64,000 nucleotides of DNA from contig NW_019211458.1 in the NCBI RefSeq assembly GCF_002443255.2, positions 14,503,939 through 14,567,938 of the forward strand, in the 5' to 3' direction. The position numbers and the translations under genes are program-made. This DNA is from Varroa destructor. Its lineage: Eukaryota; Arthropoda; Arachnida; Mesostigmata; Varroidae. Every line of letters starts with the position of its first letter. Within the stretch, counting starts at the first letter, position 1. This document shows, piece by piece, positions 13,501 to 26,500 of the stretch. The notes beneath the pieces are model-generated. The model saw only the letters and a program-made list of their open reading frames with translations. It made no database searches and was not told the origin of the DNA.

Positions 13501-16500
13501 TCAGTTCAACACTATGACTCCTTTTAAGGGCTAAAAGCCTATGAAGTATGTGGAAAAACGATGTGATCGAGATACGGGCACACTGATTGATTTTTTAATT
13601 CATTTGATTGATAAGAAATTGATTTTTAAACTGATTTTTCGAAGCAAAGCAGCATTTCAAAGTATATTGGTTGCTTAGAAAAATGCGCCATTTTTTTTAG
13701 CTGGCGCTACCATCGTCACGTCTTACAGTACCGTCGACTCGAAGTGATTTTATGATAAAATAAACAAATAACGCACTTGAACCACTTTTTGGAGTAAATG
13801 TCATTTAACTTATAGACGTTTTGTCATACGGATGAAGTTGCCTTTGAAACTGTGCGCGCACAAAGAATGAATTACCTTGATAATTTACTTATTACTACGA
13901 TAGTTCCATTAGTTCATTATTAATTTTAGGTGCCTTCAATAAGCTCTGCATGCCGATGCATTTATCGACCTGCGCCATATATTTTCGCCAGAAGTCGTCG
14001 TTGGTTTATGTTTCTTTTCGCACCAAGAAGGCACTGCACGTTTACTTCAGGCATAGAAATCTACCATCGTTTTCTATATGCTAAACATCTACGAAGGCGT
14101 CTATACAGTTGGGCCCACATCTGTTGCATGTTAAGGCTTGCAGAAAGAATGGTGAGGTTCATATGATCAGAGCCTAACCTTGTGCAAAAAGCGGATTTAG
14201 GTCAGAACCTTAATGGGTATAGGAAAAAACCAGCATTCCGAGTCCATGAAGTTTTAACCATTTCTCTTTTCCCTGATGGAGTGTGAAAACTGTTACTTTT
14301 TCCACCATAAATTAAATAAAAATCTCAGTTTTAACAAATGTTTTTCTTTTTAGTAAAATCAAATTCGACCAATGTTCGAGTGAGACATCGAGAAGTGTTT
14401 ACAAGTGCTTTTTCTATAGTCTTCAACGTTACTTTAACGTTGACAAATAAATGGAAATCTATAATGGCGATGACTTCGAACCGTCAACGAAGCAGTTCTA
14501 TAAACGTTACGTAGAAAGCAATAACAAGCGGCAGTGGCATCAGCAAAATGCAAAATAACTTTTCGAGAAGATGAAGTCTGCGTTTCGACTGACCATAGGC
14601 TGATGGCGGCTATTGAAATCGCGCCGTGTATGTAGTCTGCATATAAGATCAGGAGAAGCTCAATATGATACTTTGTTTTACCACCGTGGACTTAGGAGTA
14701 TTGCTAATAAATGATCGGTAGATTTAATTACAGACACCGACAAAGTGAATCACTCCGAAAATCGTCATATGCGACGATCTGTCACACTTCATACTGTCGT
14801 TCACTTTATTTGTCTTCCGAGGAACACAGTTGGGTAGGAGACTGGAAACCGTTGGGCAAACTGCGCTTCAGGCTTTATTTGCTTTGATCTGACGTGACGT
14901 GACGTAAGATAAAGCAAACTTGTGTCTGACCTACTGGGTGTTTAATAAAATAATCCTAATAGTTTCAGTTTATGCGCGCAAACTTTAACACCAAATAGAC
15001 AAAGCGGGTATGAACGATACTAGTTGCGGATAAGTGAAGATCAATAGAGAAAAATCATACTTGTGAAACTTGCCGCAGCTTATTTTTTTACATACCGTTG
15101 ATTCATTATTATTAAAAATCTGTAAGTAAAAATTCGGCATATGTAAAAAGCTACTTCGTTTGCGTAGCCTGAATTGACTAAATAAAAATAATTACACTTG
15201 TCTCTTGCTGTACCCCCGCATAATCCGCTCGTATTATAACATCCTGCAGTCGATGCCTACATGTGAGCTGCGGATGCGTTTTTATCAATCTTAGAGACGC
15301 TCACTGCTAAGGTTTGCAATCAGTTGGACGTCGTGAGGACGATACGATGTTTACAAGCTAAGCAATCAGATAAATATCAGCTGAGCGTACAACACCACTT
15401 GCCGGCGGAGGAGAGATCACGATTGATGAAAATATGGGCAGGGTCGAGGGAATGATCGGTTGAAAAATGCTCCTTACAAAAATGAGGAAAAATGCCATAA
15501 GACGAAGAGTATTGATTTTGCCAAGCACAGCACTTACATATACGTACTCATGTGCGAGCCTGGTCAGAATGTCAATCCTCCGCCACAGTCAATGACTAAA
15601 TACGAAGCTTTAGCAGCTAGAGGAAACATTGCTGCAAAAAAAAAACGTTATAATCTACAACTTTTTGTTAGATAAGAAGAGGAGGAAAAATAGCACGATG
15701 CAATGTCCGTAGAGCAGGCATTTCAGACAAAGTTTCGACCCGCGACTTGACCGTTGTTCCGGAACGAAGGAGCCTGAGTTCTCATAGTACTGTTTGATAA
15801 CAGTTGTAAGAATGTATAAGCAAGGAAAGTATCATGTCATAGCGAAACAATGCTCTACTTCGAAAATTCACAACCAAGACGACTCACAGTGGATGCATTT
15901 TCTCGAAAAGGGAAAGGGGCATAACGAACTTAGCTGGATAGAAAACGGGTAAATAATCTTAACAATCTAGGCGATCAGACGTTTTGTTCCGGATTTTTCA
16001 TTACAATAAATTATCATAGAACGTTGCCAGGTTTACAAACTGAACCCAAAAGTTACGTAATAGATGTCCCAAGCTATCACGACAGACATGCTTAAAAATC
16101 CGTACCAGTAGTATGCGTTGAAACCATAAAATGTTTCACTTAGACTTCCTGAATTCGGTGTCAGTGCCGTGCTCGTTGCTGCCGTGCGCTGGATAAGTAA
16201 TAGGAGAATATTATATAATCGTAAGTAATGTCAGACCGCGGGCAAGTATACTTGATTAACGTCTATTTGAACTGAGATAAGGTCATTGCTAATGATACCT
16301 TTATGTTTGAACAGAAATAATATTTTGCAACGCCAATTATGGCTTGAGTCATCTGGTCTCCGCTGGTGCGTCAGGGGCATTCGGGTTATCAAATTTTATC
16401 CAATGCCTCAAATACGATACAAAAAAGTATTACGTTAGACTAAAACATCTTAGATGCTTTGCCATTCCACGGCAGCACCATGTTTGCTAACGACATTACG

Positions 16501-17381
16501 TAAATCTGATAAGTCGGCCCAAAGCAGTGTTTATCACTGTCGACGACATGTGTCGTTGCAGTCATTTTTCTATCCATAATTTGGGCCTTTCAGACCAATA
16601 GTCGTCGTCATCATCAATAATGGCTCGTGTGGACGTTGTGCGGTACCGTAGGCAAGATCGCCTTGTTATCAACTAGTTGAATGTTTCTTATCAATAGATT
16701 TCGGCCTATAACGTACAATTCGCTGTCACTGCTGACGAACGTCCACCAACGTTTGGTTCAGCCTGCATTGGCAGCAGCTAGGTTATTATGTTCACAGGAT
16801 AAACGGACCTTGTCCTGCTAGTAATTAGCTACCAATAATAGAAAAGAACATTATAACTACTGACATAGAGTTCGGGGTAAATTTCTCATAGTGATTCTAG
16901 GAAATTAGGACGTCAAATAGAAATAGGCATTTTCAAACAAGCTCTATTCTGCCGTGACACCACCGTTGTCCGATATGCTTCTTTACATGGCTAAATGAAT
17001 CTAAATGTAATGACTCCTGTGTATCGAAGCGATTAGAAGGGAAAAGTTGGGAACTTTCTCCAAAATGTTTACCAGTAAGTATTGCGAATATCAGAACACC
17101 GATGAAGCTAGTTTTATGTGCGAATTAGTAGGAAGTAATACTGAACGCCGGCTGACCAATCGGATCGTACTAACTTAAGTTAGGTCCCAAATGGTCAATC
17201 AAACATTTAATAGAAGTAAGTAAACTCAAAGTATACTCAAAGATATACTGTGAAGTCGCTATCGTAGATAACTAATCTTCGTAGTGAGGCCAAACTAGAT
17301 TGTTGTTCTAGCAGAGATAAGAAATCTACTTCTACCATCTTCAATTTGTCTCGCTTTGCATATTGCGTTAATGAACGGTTT

Positions 17382-17441
<60 letters not shown>

Positions 17442-18815
17442 AACAGATAGTGACGGAGCAGCAGCACGTGTACTCACTAAAATTAAACGGAGATTGTTCA
17501 AAGATATGACCACGTACACAGTGGATGGTTCCGAAATTGGGGTCTGTTTAAACGACAGGCAGGTACTTGTAGATGAATTTTTACAGAGTTAACAACCCAT
17601 ATACTCCTCTTAGACCGATTAAAATTTGACCTTAAAATATACGAGTTCGAACGAATTGTCTTGCACACTAGCGAAGAATAAACGAATCCAATTTTCGACG
17701 ATCTCTTCATTTTGTCAAGGTTGTCAACCTGATATTATTGTTTAACGTAACTTTGGTGATCAGCTCGATGTTCGTAGACACTGAGTGGCCACTGTTTTTC
17801 TCGATATAGTAAAGACCCTAGAAAAATAAATTGAATAAACGGAAGCATCATTCTTTTGTGAAAGGTTCGTCTCGCACTACTATTAACGGAACATCTTACC
17901 TTAAAACAGCGCCAAATTTGAATCAGGCAGCAGTAAATTAGTACGATTGTCGTACCGAAAAATAGTAACTAACGTGAATTTACTATATGATCTACATCTG
18001 TGATATCTGCCAACAGCGGCACCCAAAGCACGACAGCTCGCGCCTATAATCATGGCTTTTAAGATGAAAAAAGTTGAACGCTTCCTTTTCGCGTTTCGTC
18101 CACCGGCCGACTGACCGACCGATGGATGGATGGACGGACGAAAATGGAAATCAAGAAGTGATATCAGTGCATAAAAAACGTAATCTCAAAAATTGCTAAT
18201 AAAAAACAATCTGTCGCGTAGGTTTATTGTTGTCTAGCAATGGCTCTTTCCATCGAACTTACGACGGTTACATGTCTCTTACTTAAAAGGCCTACTGCGC
18301 TATCTAATCTGTGTTTGTCGTAGATGTCATCAATCAAAGATCCAATGCTTGCTCATAATGTCGTTTCGCTATTGGATTAAATTGAATATACACACAGTGA
18401 ATACATTGTAAGTTTATATTTAACTAAATCAATGTATGTTTATTTAATAAACGAGAGTTTAGAGACGTCCGAGGTAAAGACTTAAAAAACGATTCACACA
18501 AATGCACTTAAGCCGAAAATGAAACAATCACTCAAAAGAAACACGATTGAGACGCGTAATTCGTAAAAACACCAGTGCTGAACAGATCGTCGACCATAGA
18601 ACGGTGATAATTGGCTTGGCATAATTAGAACGAGACCCAACCTTGACCGTAAGTTAAAGGATAAACGTGTTTTTCGATAGGCACTTACCTAATAGGAGAA
18701 TCTTTGACACGCTGCTCTCTTGCGTGGCAAACTGATTTAGCTGACGATCGATTTCTTCAGAGCGCAGCTTCGCCTCCTTATAGCTGCCATTTACCGTAGT
18801 ACATTGTGCGCCCAT
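1346..18815 (-). CDS. G-protein alpha subunit, divergent switch II (6 exons)
   Basis: Heterotrimeric G-protein alpha subunit, a GTP-binding switch acting at the inner plasma membrane below seven-helix receptors. Coding exons, in order of transcription: 18689-18815, 4537-4677, 3811-4033, 3193-3475, 1771-1907, 1346-1550. They total 1116 nt, 371 residues plus stop, and all splice phases agree (1, 1, 2, 0, 2). The N-terminus MGAQC offers Gly2 for myristoylation and Cys5 for palmitoylation. Seen: P-loop GTGESGKS (43-50), switch I LRARVRTNG with the catalytic-type Arg188 and Thr191, NKMD (287-290), TTAVDT (341-346) in place of the usual TCATDT, and the C-terminus IDAYQLL. The DVGGQ of switch II is replaced by DAGIS (212-216), followed by about six extra residues before KW (228-229). 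N-terminal and switch I wording is closest to Gi/o; the tail YQLL is Gs-like. The class is therefore unsettled. The open frame and matching phases argue for a real gene rather than a pseudogene. Confidence 0.93.
1771..1907 (-). CDS. G-alpha exon 5 (NKxD base-recognition motif)
   Basis: Acceptor CTTTTCAG, donor AG|GTAAGA. Residues 259-303: NRLQDSIELF matches the family's NRMHESLKLF, and LFLNKMDLF carries the guanine-specificity motif NKxD intact. The 100-N assembly gap lies in the intron before this exon. Confidence 0.94.
2044..2143. other. Assembly gap (100 N)
   Basis: Exactly 100 N, a conventional scaffold-gap length, inside G-alpha intron 4 (1908-3192). The true missing length is unknown. 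The left edge is AT-rich (tttatata). Confidence 0.99.
3193..3475 (-). CDS. G-alpha exon 4 (switch I, altered switch II)
   Basis: Acceptor ATTCTAG, donor CTC|GTAAGT. Residues 165-258. Contains FENIERL, the switch I strand DVLRARVRTNGVIETEF, then RVLDAGIS in place of RMVDVGGQ, and resumes the family pattern at [22 protein letters not shown]. The region around the changed motif reads through with no stop and no plausible mini-intron, so the change is in the exon itself. Confidence 0.92.
3811..4033 (-). CDS. G-alpha exon 3 (helical domain)
   Basis: Acceptor TTTCAG, donor AT|GTAGTC (a weak but usable GT). Residues 91-163 of the all-helical domain, ending in YELNDSA, the counterpart of the family's YQLNDSA. 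A loop around residues 105-128 does not resemble the common classes. Confidence 0.92.
4537..4677 (-). CDS. G-alpha exon 2 (P-loop)
   Basis: Acceptor CTACAG and donor G|GTAAGT. Encodes residues 44-89, including TGESGKST of the phosphate-binding loop, the following helix (LVKQMKVIYNEGFS) and the start of the helical domain. The loop has Thr44 where most G-alphas have Ala. Confidence 0.95.
10921..10961. repeat. Near-perfect inverted repeat (16-nt arms)
   Basis: Arms 10921-10936 and 10946-10961 are reverse complements with a single mismatch (acctgattccatcacc against ggtgatgaaatcaggt), separated by a 9-nt loop. The right arm runs directly into the TTAGG repeat. It could form a stem-loop or be the remnant of a small mobile element. 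Confidence 0.8.
10958..10976. repeat. Interstitial TTAGG telomere-type repeat
   Basis: About four units of (AGGTT)n, the canonical arthropod telomere motif, inside an intron. Far too short to be a telomere; such short tracts arise by break repair or slippage. Confidence 0.75.
17386..17438. repeat. (TA)n microsatellite
   Basis: Uninterrupted TA dinucleotide run of about 53 bp in G-alpha intron 1. It creates a spurious Tyr-Ile open frame. Confidence 0.95.
18106..18140. repeat. Tetranucleotide patch (CGAC then ATGG/ACGG)
   Basis: Successive short tetranucleotide runs: gaccgaccgaccg followed by atggatggatgg and acggacg. Simple-sequence, no coding sense. Confidence 0.8.
18689..18815 (-). CDS. 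G-alpha coding exon 1 (N-terminal helix)
   Basis: Starts at an ATG followed by GGC (Gly2) and encodes 42 residues plus the first base of Gly43. It carries the N-terminal amphipathic helix (about 15-35) that in this family contacts G-beta-gamma, and ends in ILLL just before the P-loop. The donor is G|GTAAGT. It lies 14 kb upstream of the next coding exon. Confidence 0.93.
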
Positions 18816-21800
18816 CCTGTTGCTTGAAGTGTAAAGAGGACCACCTTTTATTCACTCCGTGAAGTCGTACCTTCTTGCAAACATTGCAGTATTCAGTTCA
18901 CATAATCACTGGACGATTATTAGCACGCTCACGTTCATATCAACATCACGCAAGACCGTACAATAACGGAAAAAGCTTTTAGACCCCGCTCAACCACCAA
19001 AACATTGCTGCTCTATTCCACAATAGATCAGAAGCATTGTCAGCGTTGTCTGTTTAACATGGTTTATTTTAATTGAACATGAGGCTAACTTAAGCCTGCT
19101 ACAACGTCGTCGCACCCATACATAACCATCTGACGCTAGATTAGCGTTCGCGGAACCACCGTATGAAGTCGAACACGTAATAATAATAGCAGTACTATTA
19201 TTATTGGCAGGAGCGGAAGTTGCATCTAACGCGCTTCGAACGCTAACTGCAACGCGAACGTATCGAAACGTCCCCACTCTCAGTCTACTGATGATTGCCT
19301 TTTCATATATTTTTGTCTAGTCCACCTAAAAGCAAAGTGTTGTCGGCAACAATTGTAACAGCGTCGTTTCCGTCGCTGGCGCCTTCGTCATGGCGTTTTT
19401 GACGTTCTATCTATTCGAGCTCCTGATTTTTATTTGTTCTTTACCCTTTTCCTTTTCGTTCTTACCCTCCACTGTGACGCTCTCTCAATCAAGACATCAC
19501 ATTGGCTGCTCAGAACTGATCGGCCTCAGTGCGCCACGTTCGGCGTCGACGGAGCTTTGTGACCAGCTATCGTCTAGTCGGAATGACGCCGGTGAGGGTT
19601 TGAGGGGTGGGGGGTATACGTAATCTGAATGAATCTTAACGCGCTGGTAGTTATCCTCAATACTAATATCTGATGCTGCCGTAGTCCGCACCGCTTCGGT
19701 TCTTCTTAACTACTAGCGATACATTTATTTATATTTAGTGCCTGGTTTTGCCGGTAACAAAAGTGCTGGTGACGGTCCGCAGCTGGCGGCTGTATTGTCC
19801 GATCTGTCTGCCTTTAGTGGAAGTGAGACCTTCTCTGACTGGCAGCTAGACAACGGCGGATGCATCGACGAGCAAGCAGCGCGTGTGAACGCCGGCTCTG
19901 TCCTGGCCGCTTTAGTCTTTTGGTTCCCACAGGTAAAACCTAGGTAGGACCCTCATCGTCACGCAGTGACGCCGGAAGCGATGTTGACAGAGAGGCAGAC
20001 GCACAGGTACAGAAACTAGCAGAAAGAGATATAGTAGGTGGGAGAGAAAAAAACACATGGATCGTGGAAGCCGCAGTACATGAGATTTGTTCCTTCGAGA
20101 AGAACTACAGAACGCGCTCATAAATAGTAAGCATACACCGCAGGTGCGCTCTCCGCTAAGTTCTATTCGTTTAATGATGACGATGATGATATTAACGGCG
20201 TCGTATTCCTGACCCTGTTCCGGTCGGTGATTTCATTAGCTGGACACAGGATATGTACACATAAGTACGGATATACGCAGTACATCAAAAAACTAGTAAC
20301 CGTCAACTACAGAACGTGTCGAAAGTTCGGTCGTACATAGTGAAGAACAAATCGGTTACACTGGGCGTGCACTAGTTGATCATCATTTTAGCTTCTACTG
20401 CTTCAAATAGCACTGGCTGAATAGTCGGCCACGCCGAGCTATTCGCGCGCCATCCAATCCAGACGGTTCACATATGATCATTTGCATTTGACGGTCTCCT
20501 ACCTTTTTATTGCATGTGGCACTCGTTACGAAGTTTGCGTGACACTATTTCAAAGCTTTTTTCCTCTACTTCTGCTTCGCGGTGCTGCTGTCTATTGGAT
20601 ACTGTTATTCGAGGTCGAATTCGTGAAGCCAAACACTTCGTCCCACCACCTCCTCCTCCGCAGGGCGGCAGCCGAACGAAGTACGAAGTGGTCTCTTTCG
20701 TCTTCACGCTCTGTCGCCGGCTCGCCTGGTGATTTCTAACTCGGAGATACTCACTCGCAGCTGATCTTCTCTCTACGGTGTTTAGAGCGATTCCAGCGCA
20801 CGATACCAATCACTTGGCAGCTCACTGTCGTGTTCTAGCACACGTCCCCTATCGTGCTACGAATGTTTGTATGCTCCGATCATTCAGATGGACTTGTTGC
20901 CCCGCTCAGAGCAGCCATACTACCAGGGCTGAGAGCTCTCCGAAGAAACGACACCAACGCTACTAGCGTTGTTGAGTCCGTGAGAGCCGAGTCTGCCAGA
21001 TTATCCCTACGTGATGTTCTTACGAACGAACGTAGGAGACACTTGCCCGGAATGACGGAACTAAATGTAACCAGCTTCAGGTCCTTGCTAGAGGGACTCC
21101 CTTCTATTAAGCCATCCGCTTCCAATTTGGAACAGACTTTCGAAACAGCACGAAGAAGTACGCGGCACGCTTCTAATCAGAGGAATCATAGTCCTGTTCG
21201 TTCCAATTTAATGTTGATGTTCCCGTGCGGGTGTTTTGAACTGTTTACGTCCACAACTTGCGCGTTCTCATCTGAATCATACACTTTTGAGACGCTGCAG
21301 TCAGTCACTCAGTGAAACGACTCAACCCTTCCTTCACGAGGCTGCTCTGTTGAGACGTAGCTGCAGTCCACTTCGATTTCTTTGTCACCTATTAGCCGTT
21401 TTCGTTTTGTCTCTAATTGACCGTACGAAATTTAGTAAACTACCACACCACTGTAAAGCTTACATGATCCGTAGCATGGCTGGCTAGCTCTCTAGCATAG
21501 TTGTTTTCTATGAGACGTAACTCAACGGGACAAAAATCGACCGGCGATCATAAATCCAGTACCGTTGATGGTGCTCCTGAAGTCGGTAGTATGTTCGCTA
21601 TGCTGTAGTGTCGCGGATCAGCCCTGTAACGCAGAACGCACTGTTCAGCGCGGGACCAATGCTTTTGTCGACCCAGGCAGCAGCGCTTCGTCGATCCGTC
21701 GCCTGACGGGCATGGACGGAGGACGGACGTCGCGGCAACAAAACAAGAGAGGGCCCCTCCCTACCCACGCCAAAGCCACGGCCTAAGCTGAGACAAGTAC

Positions 21801-23500
21801 TGACAGCAACATAAGCGTCAGACACGGTAGCAGGCCGAGCTGTTCGGTGCTCACCAAGCAGACAGCCAGAGAGGACGGGAGAAAGAGTGACTGGCAGTCG
21901 GCAGAAGAAAGCTACCAGCATGGCCATCGGAGCTAGCGCCAGGGTCGCGCTGCGTAGCGCACTACGGGTAATGCGAATAGTTGTAGAAACAGTAGATCGA
22001 GCTTGGCAGGCAACTTAGTATGTTACCACTAGCAGCAAGAACGCCAAACCGGTCGGGCTGGCAGCTTCATCAGCTTGTGCGGACTCTCCCCTTTATTCCA
22101 TGTTTGTCTGTTCATCTGCCGTCCGTCCGTCCGGCTATCCATCGAGCAGCAACAGTGAGGGAGCTGGCTCAGCCGCAGAAAGACAGCCAGCCATAGAGTC
22201 ACTGAGTGCTCGCTAGTTTCACGGAAGAGCGCATACAACGCGACCAAACCAGGTCTGAACATACTGCCGCAACAAACGATGAAAGATGCCGCAGTGTTTT
22301 CGACCAGACGACAAACAGCAACGTCAGCGGGAAATAGGGGGCAATAGCGAAAAGAACCGAATGGGAACGAAGAGACAGGCAAGGGCGAGAATCGCCGCCA
22401 AAGCTCAGAACCAACGGTACGGCGATCACCGCCACTCAAATGAGCAAACGTTTGCTCTTAGTCGCTGGCCGCCAGCGAAGAATGAGGAAGGAATCGGAAA
22501 AAGCTAAGAAATTATGCCGCTGCAAACCTCTTCGGCCACGGGAGGAGGACAACATACAGAACCGTACTGTTCTAACAGAAAATCCTAGCAGCAGTAGTAA
22601 TACTAGCGCCATTGGGCCAAGATTTAAATGGCGGAAAGATTGTTAGCACTTTTGATGACCACCCACACCTATATGGAGACGCATAGAATCGCTACACGCA
22701 CTCGCTTCGTTAAATGCATATGCAGCTACAGAAACTCGTCACAGGGTCGCGCACAGTAGATAGCGACCGTTAATAATAGCAGGGCTCTACGCAACTCTAG
22801 GGCTCTGACGTCGACTGGCTAACTTAACGCTGGTTGCTAGGGTGGATGGTCTGCTTCTCGGGTCAACCCGAAACACGCTAAAGAACCCCACGATGTGCGA
22901 GTAGCGAAAAGGGCAGAAAGAACCATTATATATGTGGATAGATAAATTCTATTCGAACCGAAAGTGGCAGCGGGCAGGAGTATGCTCGACACATTAGAAA
23001 GCCTCGTCTCTCCCTGCTCGCACCAAAATAACAAAGCATTAACAGCGCAAATAGAGCCAATGACACAGACGACATTTACGTCGCCGTCAAAGGAAGCTAG
23101 TTTTTTGGGCTCAATTCAGATCAGTTAGTCGGTCGCTAGTGATTCGAACTGGAGTAGGCAGTACCTAGCTGTGAATGGGGCCGTTAATAAAGGCAGAATG
23201 CGTCCGCTTCAGAACAACAGCAGCGACAGTATCGTCGAGCCTCAATTATTTCCTTTTATCTCTAGTATGAAAACAGGTCGCAGAGGAAAACAGTTGAAAG
23301 CTTGAAACATCATCGCTACGCGTTCCTGCTATTGCTGGTTGATTGTACGGAGCTGCGACATGCGATAGGGAAACAATACTGCACGCAAAGCTACCGAATA
23401 GACCGGTCAGTCACCACAAAGATAGCATATTCGTCACACAGTTGGCCATGTCAGGGTCGCGCACTATTAGGGACCTGCCCACATAGTGAAGCAACGAATG
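18816..23500. promoter_or_regulatory. GC-richer region upstream of G-alpha exon 1
   Basis: By eye this stretch, especially 19300-23500, has more GC and CpG than its surroundings, and it sits immediately upstream of the first coding exon of the minus-strand G-alpha gene. This is the expected place for the promoter and any 5'UTR exons. Open frames here (20854-21315 plus, 153 codons; 22029-22439 minus, 136 codons) are best explained by fewer AT-type stop codons, and their translations match nothing I know. An exon-like segment 19739-19931 (plus) has TTTAG before and CAG|GTAAAA after it but is unrecognised. Confidence 0.35.
19179..19205. repeat. Perfect 11-bp AT inverted repeat
   Basis: aataataatag (19179-19189) and ctattattatt (19195-19205) are exact reverse complements with a 5-nt loop. 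It probably arose from an AAT triplet run. Confidence 0.75.
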
Positions 23501-26500
23501 AGACGTAATGGAAGTTTTCCTGATACAACAATAGGTAGCACCACCATCGTACCTTGTACAAAAGCTAGCTACTCAAGCAACGGTATTATGAACAAGTTTT
23601 TCTCTCTCAATACGTTACCGTATTGCATTTTTTACCACGCGATCTCGTTTGAAACAAGGATAACTTAAGGCAAAACGAGATTTACCGGAGCCAAGAATTT
23701 CTCGTGCTGATTGGATCATTTATTAGCAGGTCTGAAGCTTGAGTCCGTTGACTGGTTGCTTGGGACTCTTTACTTTTCAACGTATTGGATTTTGCTGAGA
23801 GGTAATTACAAGTGCGGGCAAGAGGCACGTAGACGGGGGCAAAACGCGGGAAAACAATGACGGGCAAGGTTGATGCGTCGATCTCGGAGGACGGCTGAAT
23901 GAAACACAGAAAATCCGTCGAGACGGCGTCAGGGATGCTACTCAATTATTACGTACATCTAAATTAAAATCTAAACATAACAGAAATGACAAGCTTACAT
24001 AAGTGGAATGAAAGGCTTCAGATTGATTGCTTCGTCACAAACGTTGTTACCTTGTAAGTGTCGAGCATCCATGTGCATATTGTACCTAACATGTACCTAT
24101 CAGAAACGATCAAATAGCTTATTTTTATAACTCCTGAGAAGAACATTGCTCGATTAGTCAGTCAAATTTTTGCAGATATTTATGAGAAATTCAGGTGGAG
24201 CCAAGCTAGGCACACGTGTTATGGAGAAAAAAAAAAACAGATTACGAGCAAGCTGCGTAATGATTTTACTGGTGATCAAGCGGAACTGCACGGAAGAAGA
24301 AATGCAATTCAATAAAATCACCCAGTAAATACTTTCTAGTAGAATTTCGATGTTATATGGTTCAGGTGCATGTTATTAAGGACTTCAAATCCTAACGTCC
24401 TGATCCACTCATTCTGACGGTACCATTAGAAACGGATTTTCAGCTTAGCTGTGTCCTTTTATTCTCATGACTGCAAAGGATTTAGCTTGGCATCTGTCGA
24501 TCTAATTCGATTAGTTGTGCTATGGACGGCCCACAGCTCAATGATTTTACGATCATGCGCAAAACTAGCATGTAAACAGTAAAAAATAGTTATTTTGCCA
24601 TCGCCAGATGACTGAGAACGGCACGGTGTATTATGCCCAGGTAACGCAGGTCAATCAAATACTAACAAGCTTCAAAACAACTTTTAGACTTTATCATGAT
24701 GTTTATCAATGCAGTGCATAAACATCTGCGCTTGATTGGCCGGCATAGCGATTACCGCGGCAGAATCTTGTAGCTTCCATCCAATATAGCCTATCAAAAC
24801 GATCTTGAGCTGCATTCGGAAAAGACACCGAGGCTTTAACTACTTTTCTAGTAAAAGAACCCCCGATATCAAACCTCGACTTGGTTTTTTTACCTAGTGA
24901 CAAAGCATCTACTGTAAAAGTGATTTATCTAATAAATTTAATTTGTCAGTTGGTTGTAAACAATAATAGTAAGAAACTAATAGTGAGTTATTTGCTATAG
25001 TCCTCGTACAAGACCAAACGTTTATCTCACCAAGAGTGTACGTACCATTATCGTTACAAGATCGTCTACTCTTGTAAACAATTTATCTTGGCAGCTGCAG
25101 ATAGCCATGTCCTGTGTCCCAAGTGGATTGCCACCAGAACGAGTAACCGTTCTTTACGTTTGCTGCTCATAACGTCTAGTTTAGACGTAAACCTATACTT
25201 CCTCCGTCTGACCTGGCACCGTCGCCCATTGCTTTGAACTCGCATGTAGTTATCCGGTTATTGAGTCCAACTACTGGAGCATACATCCGTTCGATCCCTC
25301 TGTAACCGTATCTCAGTATTCTGTGCAGATAGGGTCAATATAAACTACTTACAAGTTCTTTTTCGGTAATCTTGAGTGGAGACACTATTCGTTCTCCAAG
25401 CGAGCCTCTTGTATGTCGGATATATTCGATTCAAGGCTTAATAGACAGAACCAATAGGACGTAATGAGGTCAACTTTTCTGCGCAGACCATATGGTTATT
25501 TTAGATGCTGCAAAATATGAGACTGTGGCAGCGTGTGTGGAACAAGTGTCTCACGAATAAGGGATTAAATACATCTGAGCGGGATATATTTCGCCTCAAA
25601 CGGTCAGTTGGTGTAAATAGTATTGGAGCCGATAAGAGGCTAGCAAAGCTTTGCGCCGATACGAAATTTGTGTACCAATACGAAATCTGCCATATGTGCC
25701 TGAAGAGTACAACGAATCCGTAGCAGACCCTTCATGTTTAGTTGTTCGATTCCATATGTCCATAAGCACTTCAATGAACAGATCGACGCATAGGTTATTA
25801 TGTGATACTGCACACGTGGTAATATGTAGGTACCTTTAAGTGAGCGCTAAATAAACGTAGTCTGCTAGTTCTGCAAGTCAACTCGAGAATACATTTAACC
25901 CATAGTATGCAGTGGTACAAAGAGGGAAAACTAAGACAACATAATCTAAAATGTTTAATTACAGTGTATGTGTAAAGCATCGAGTAGATAGTATTATGAA
26001 GTTGCCTAAAAACACCCATCTCAGTTACGCCTAGTGCGCTAATGAACCCGTTGGTGAAAAAATGCCTTGTCGCTGCCTCTCCTGAAAACCACTATCGTAC
26101 GATACAGGCGCTAACTGCTCTGAAGGTCCGCTTAGTTTTTAAACCAAGCACGCCGAAATGCGAGAGGTTATCGAAATGTCGGCATTTTTTTGCGTCGCGG
26201 ATCGTTCCATCCGTGACTTTATTAAACATATAACAGAACATTTCTCGCTGGCACCGAACGTTCGATTCGCCGTTGCTAAACCCAAGTATGATAGCTCTCG
26301 TGTGCGTCTTAAGCACACCGTTGCGTTAGATGTGATCAATGCACATTCGACATTTACGGTGCGAGGGTGCCGTCTGCCGATCACTTGCATCTGTGAAACT
26401 GTAATTTATACGATATCGTCCAAAAGTAGGGAATCTGTTCTTTAACGGAATGTAGCAGATCGTTAAATATTGATTTAAAGATTCGATCTGCTTAATGCTC

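Larger units (their letters stand above)
4678..18688 (-). other. G-alpha intron 1 (14 kb)
   Basis: Bounded by GTAAGT at 18688 and CTACAG at 4678-4680 on the minus strand. Only low-complexity and repeat features stand out: the hairpin/TTAGG cluster at 10921-10976, a CGT triplet run near 11547-11567, a poly-A run at 13069-13084, a long (TA)n at 17386-17438 and a CGAC/ATGG tetranucleotide patch at 18106-18140. Open frames at 5828-6166 and 9233-9741 are unlike any family I know. Long first introns often carry regulatory elements, but none can be named from sequence alone. Confidence 0.7.

Noticed and set aside
17356..17592. Open frame with a long Tyr-Ile run
   Set aside because: The run is the translation of a (TA)n microsatellite.
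20854..21315. 153-codon plus-strand open frame
   Set aside because: Sits in a GC-richer block where stops are rarer. Translation is low in family-like motifs, and equally long frames occur on the other strand nearby.
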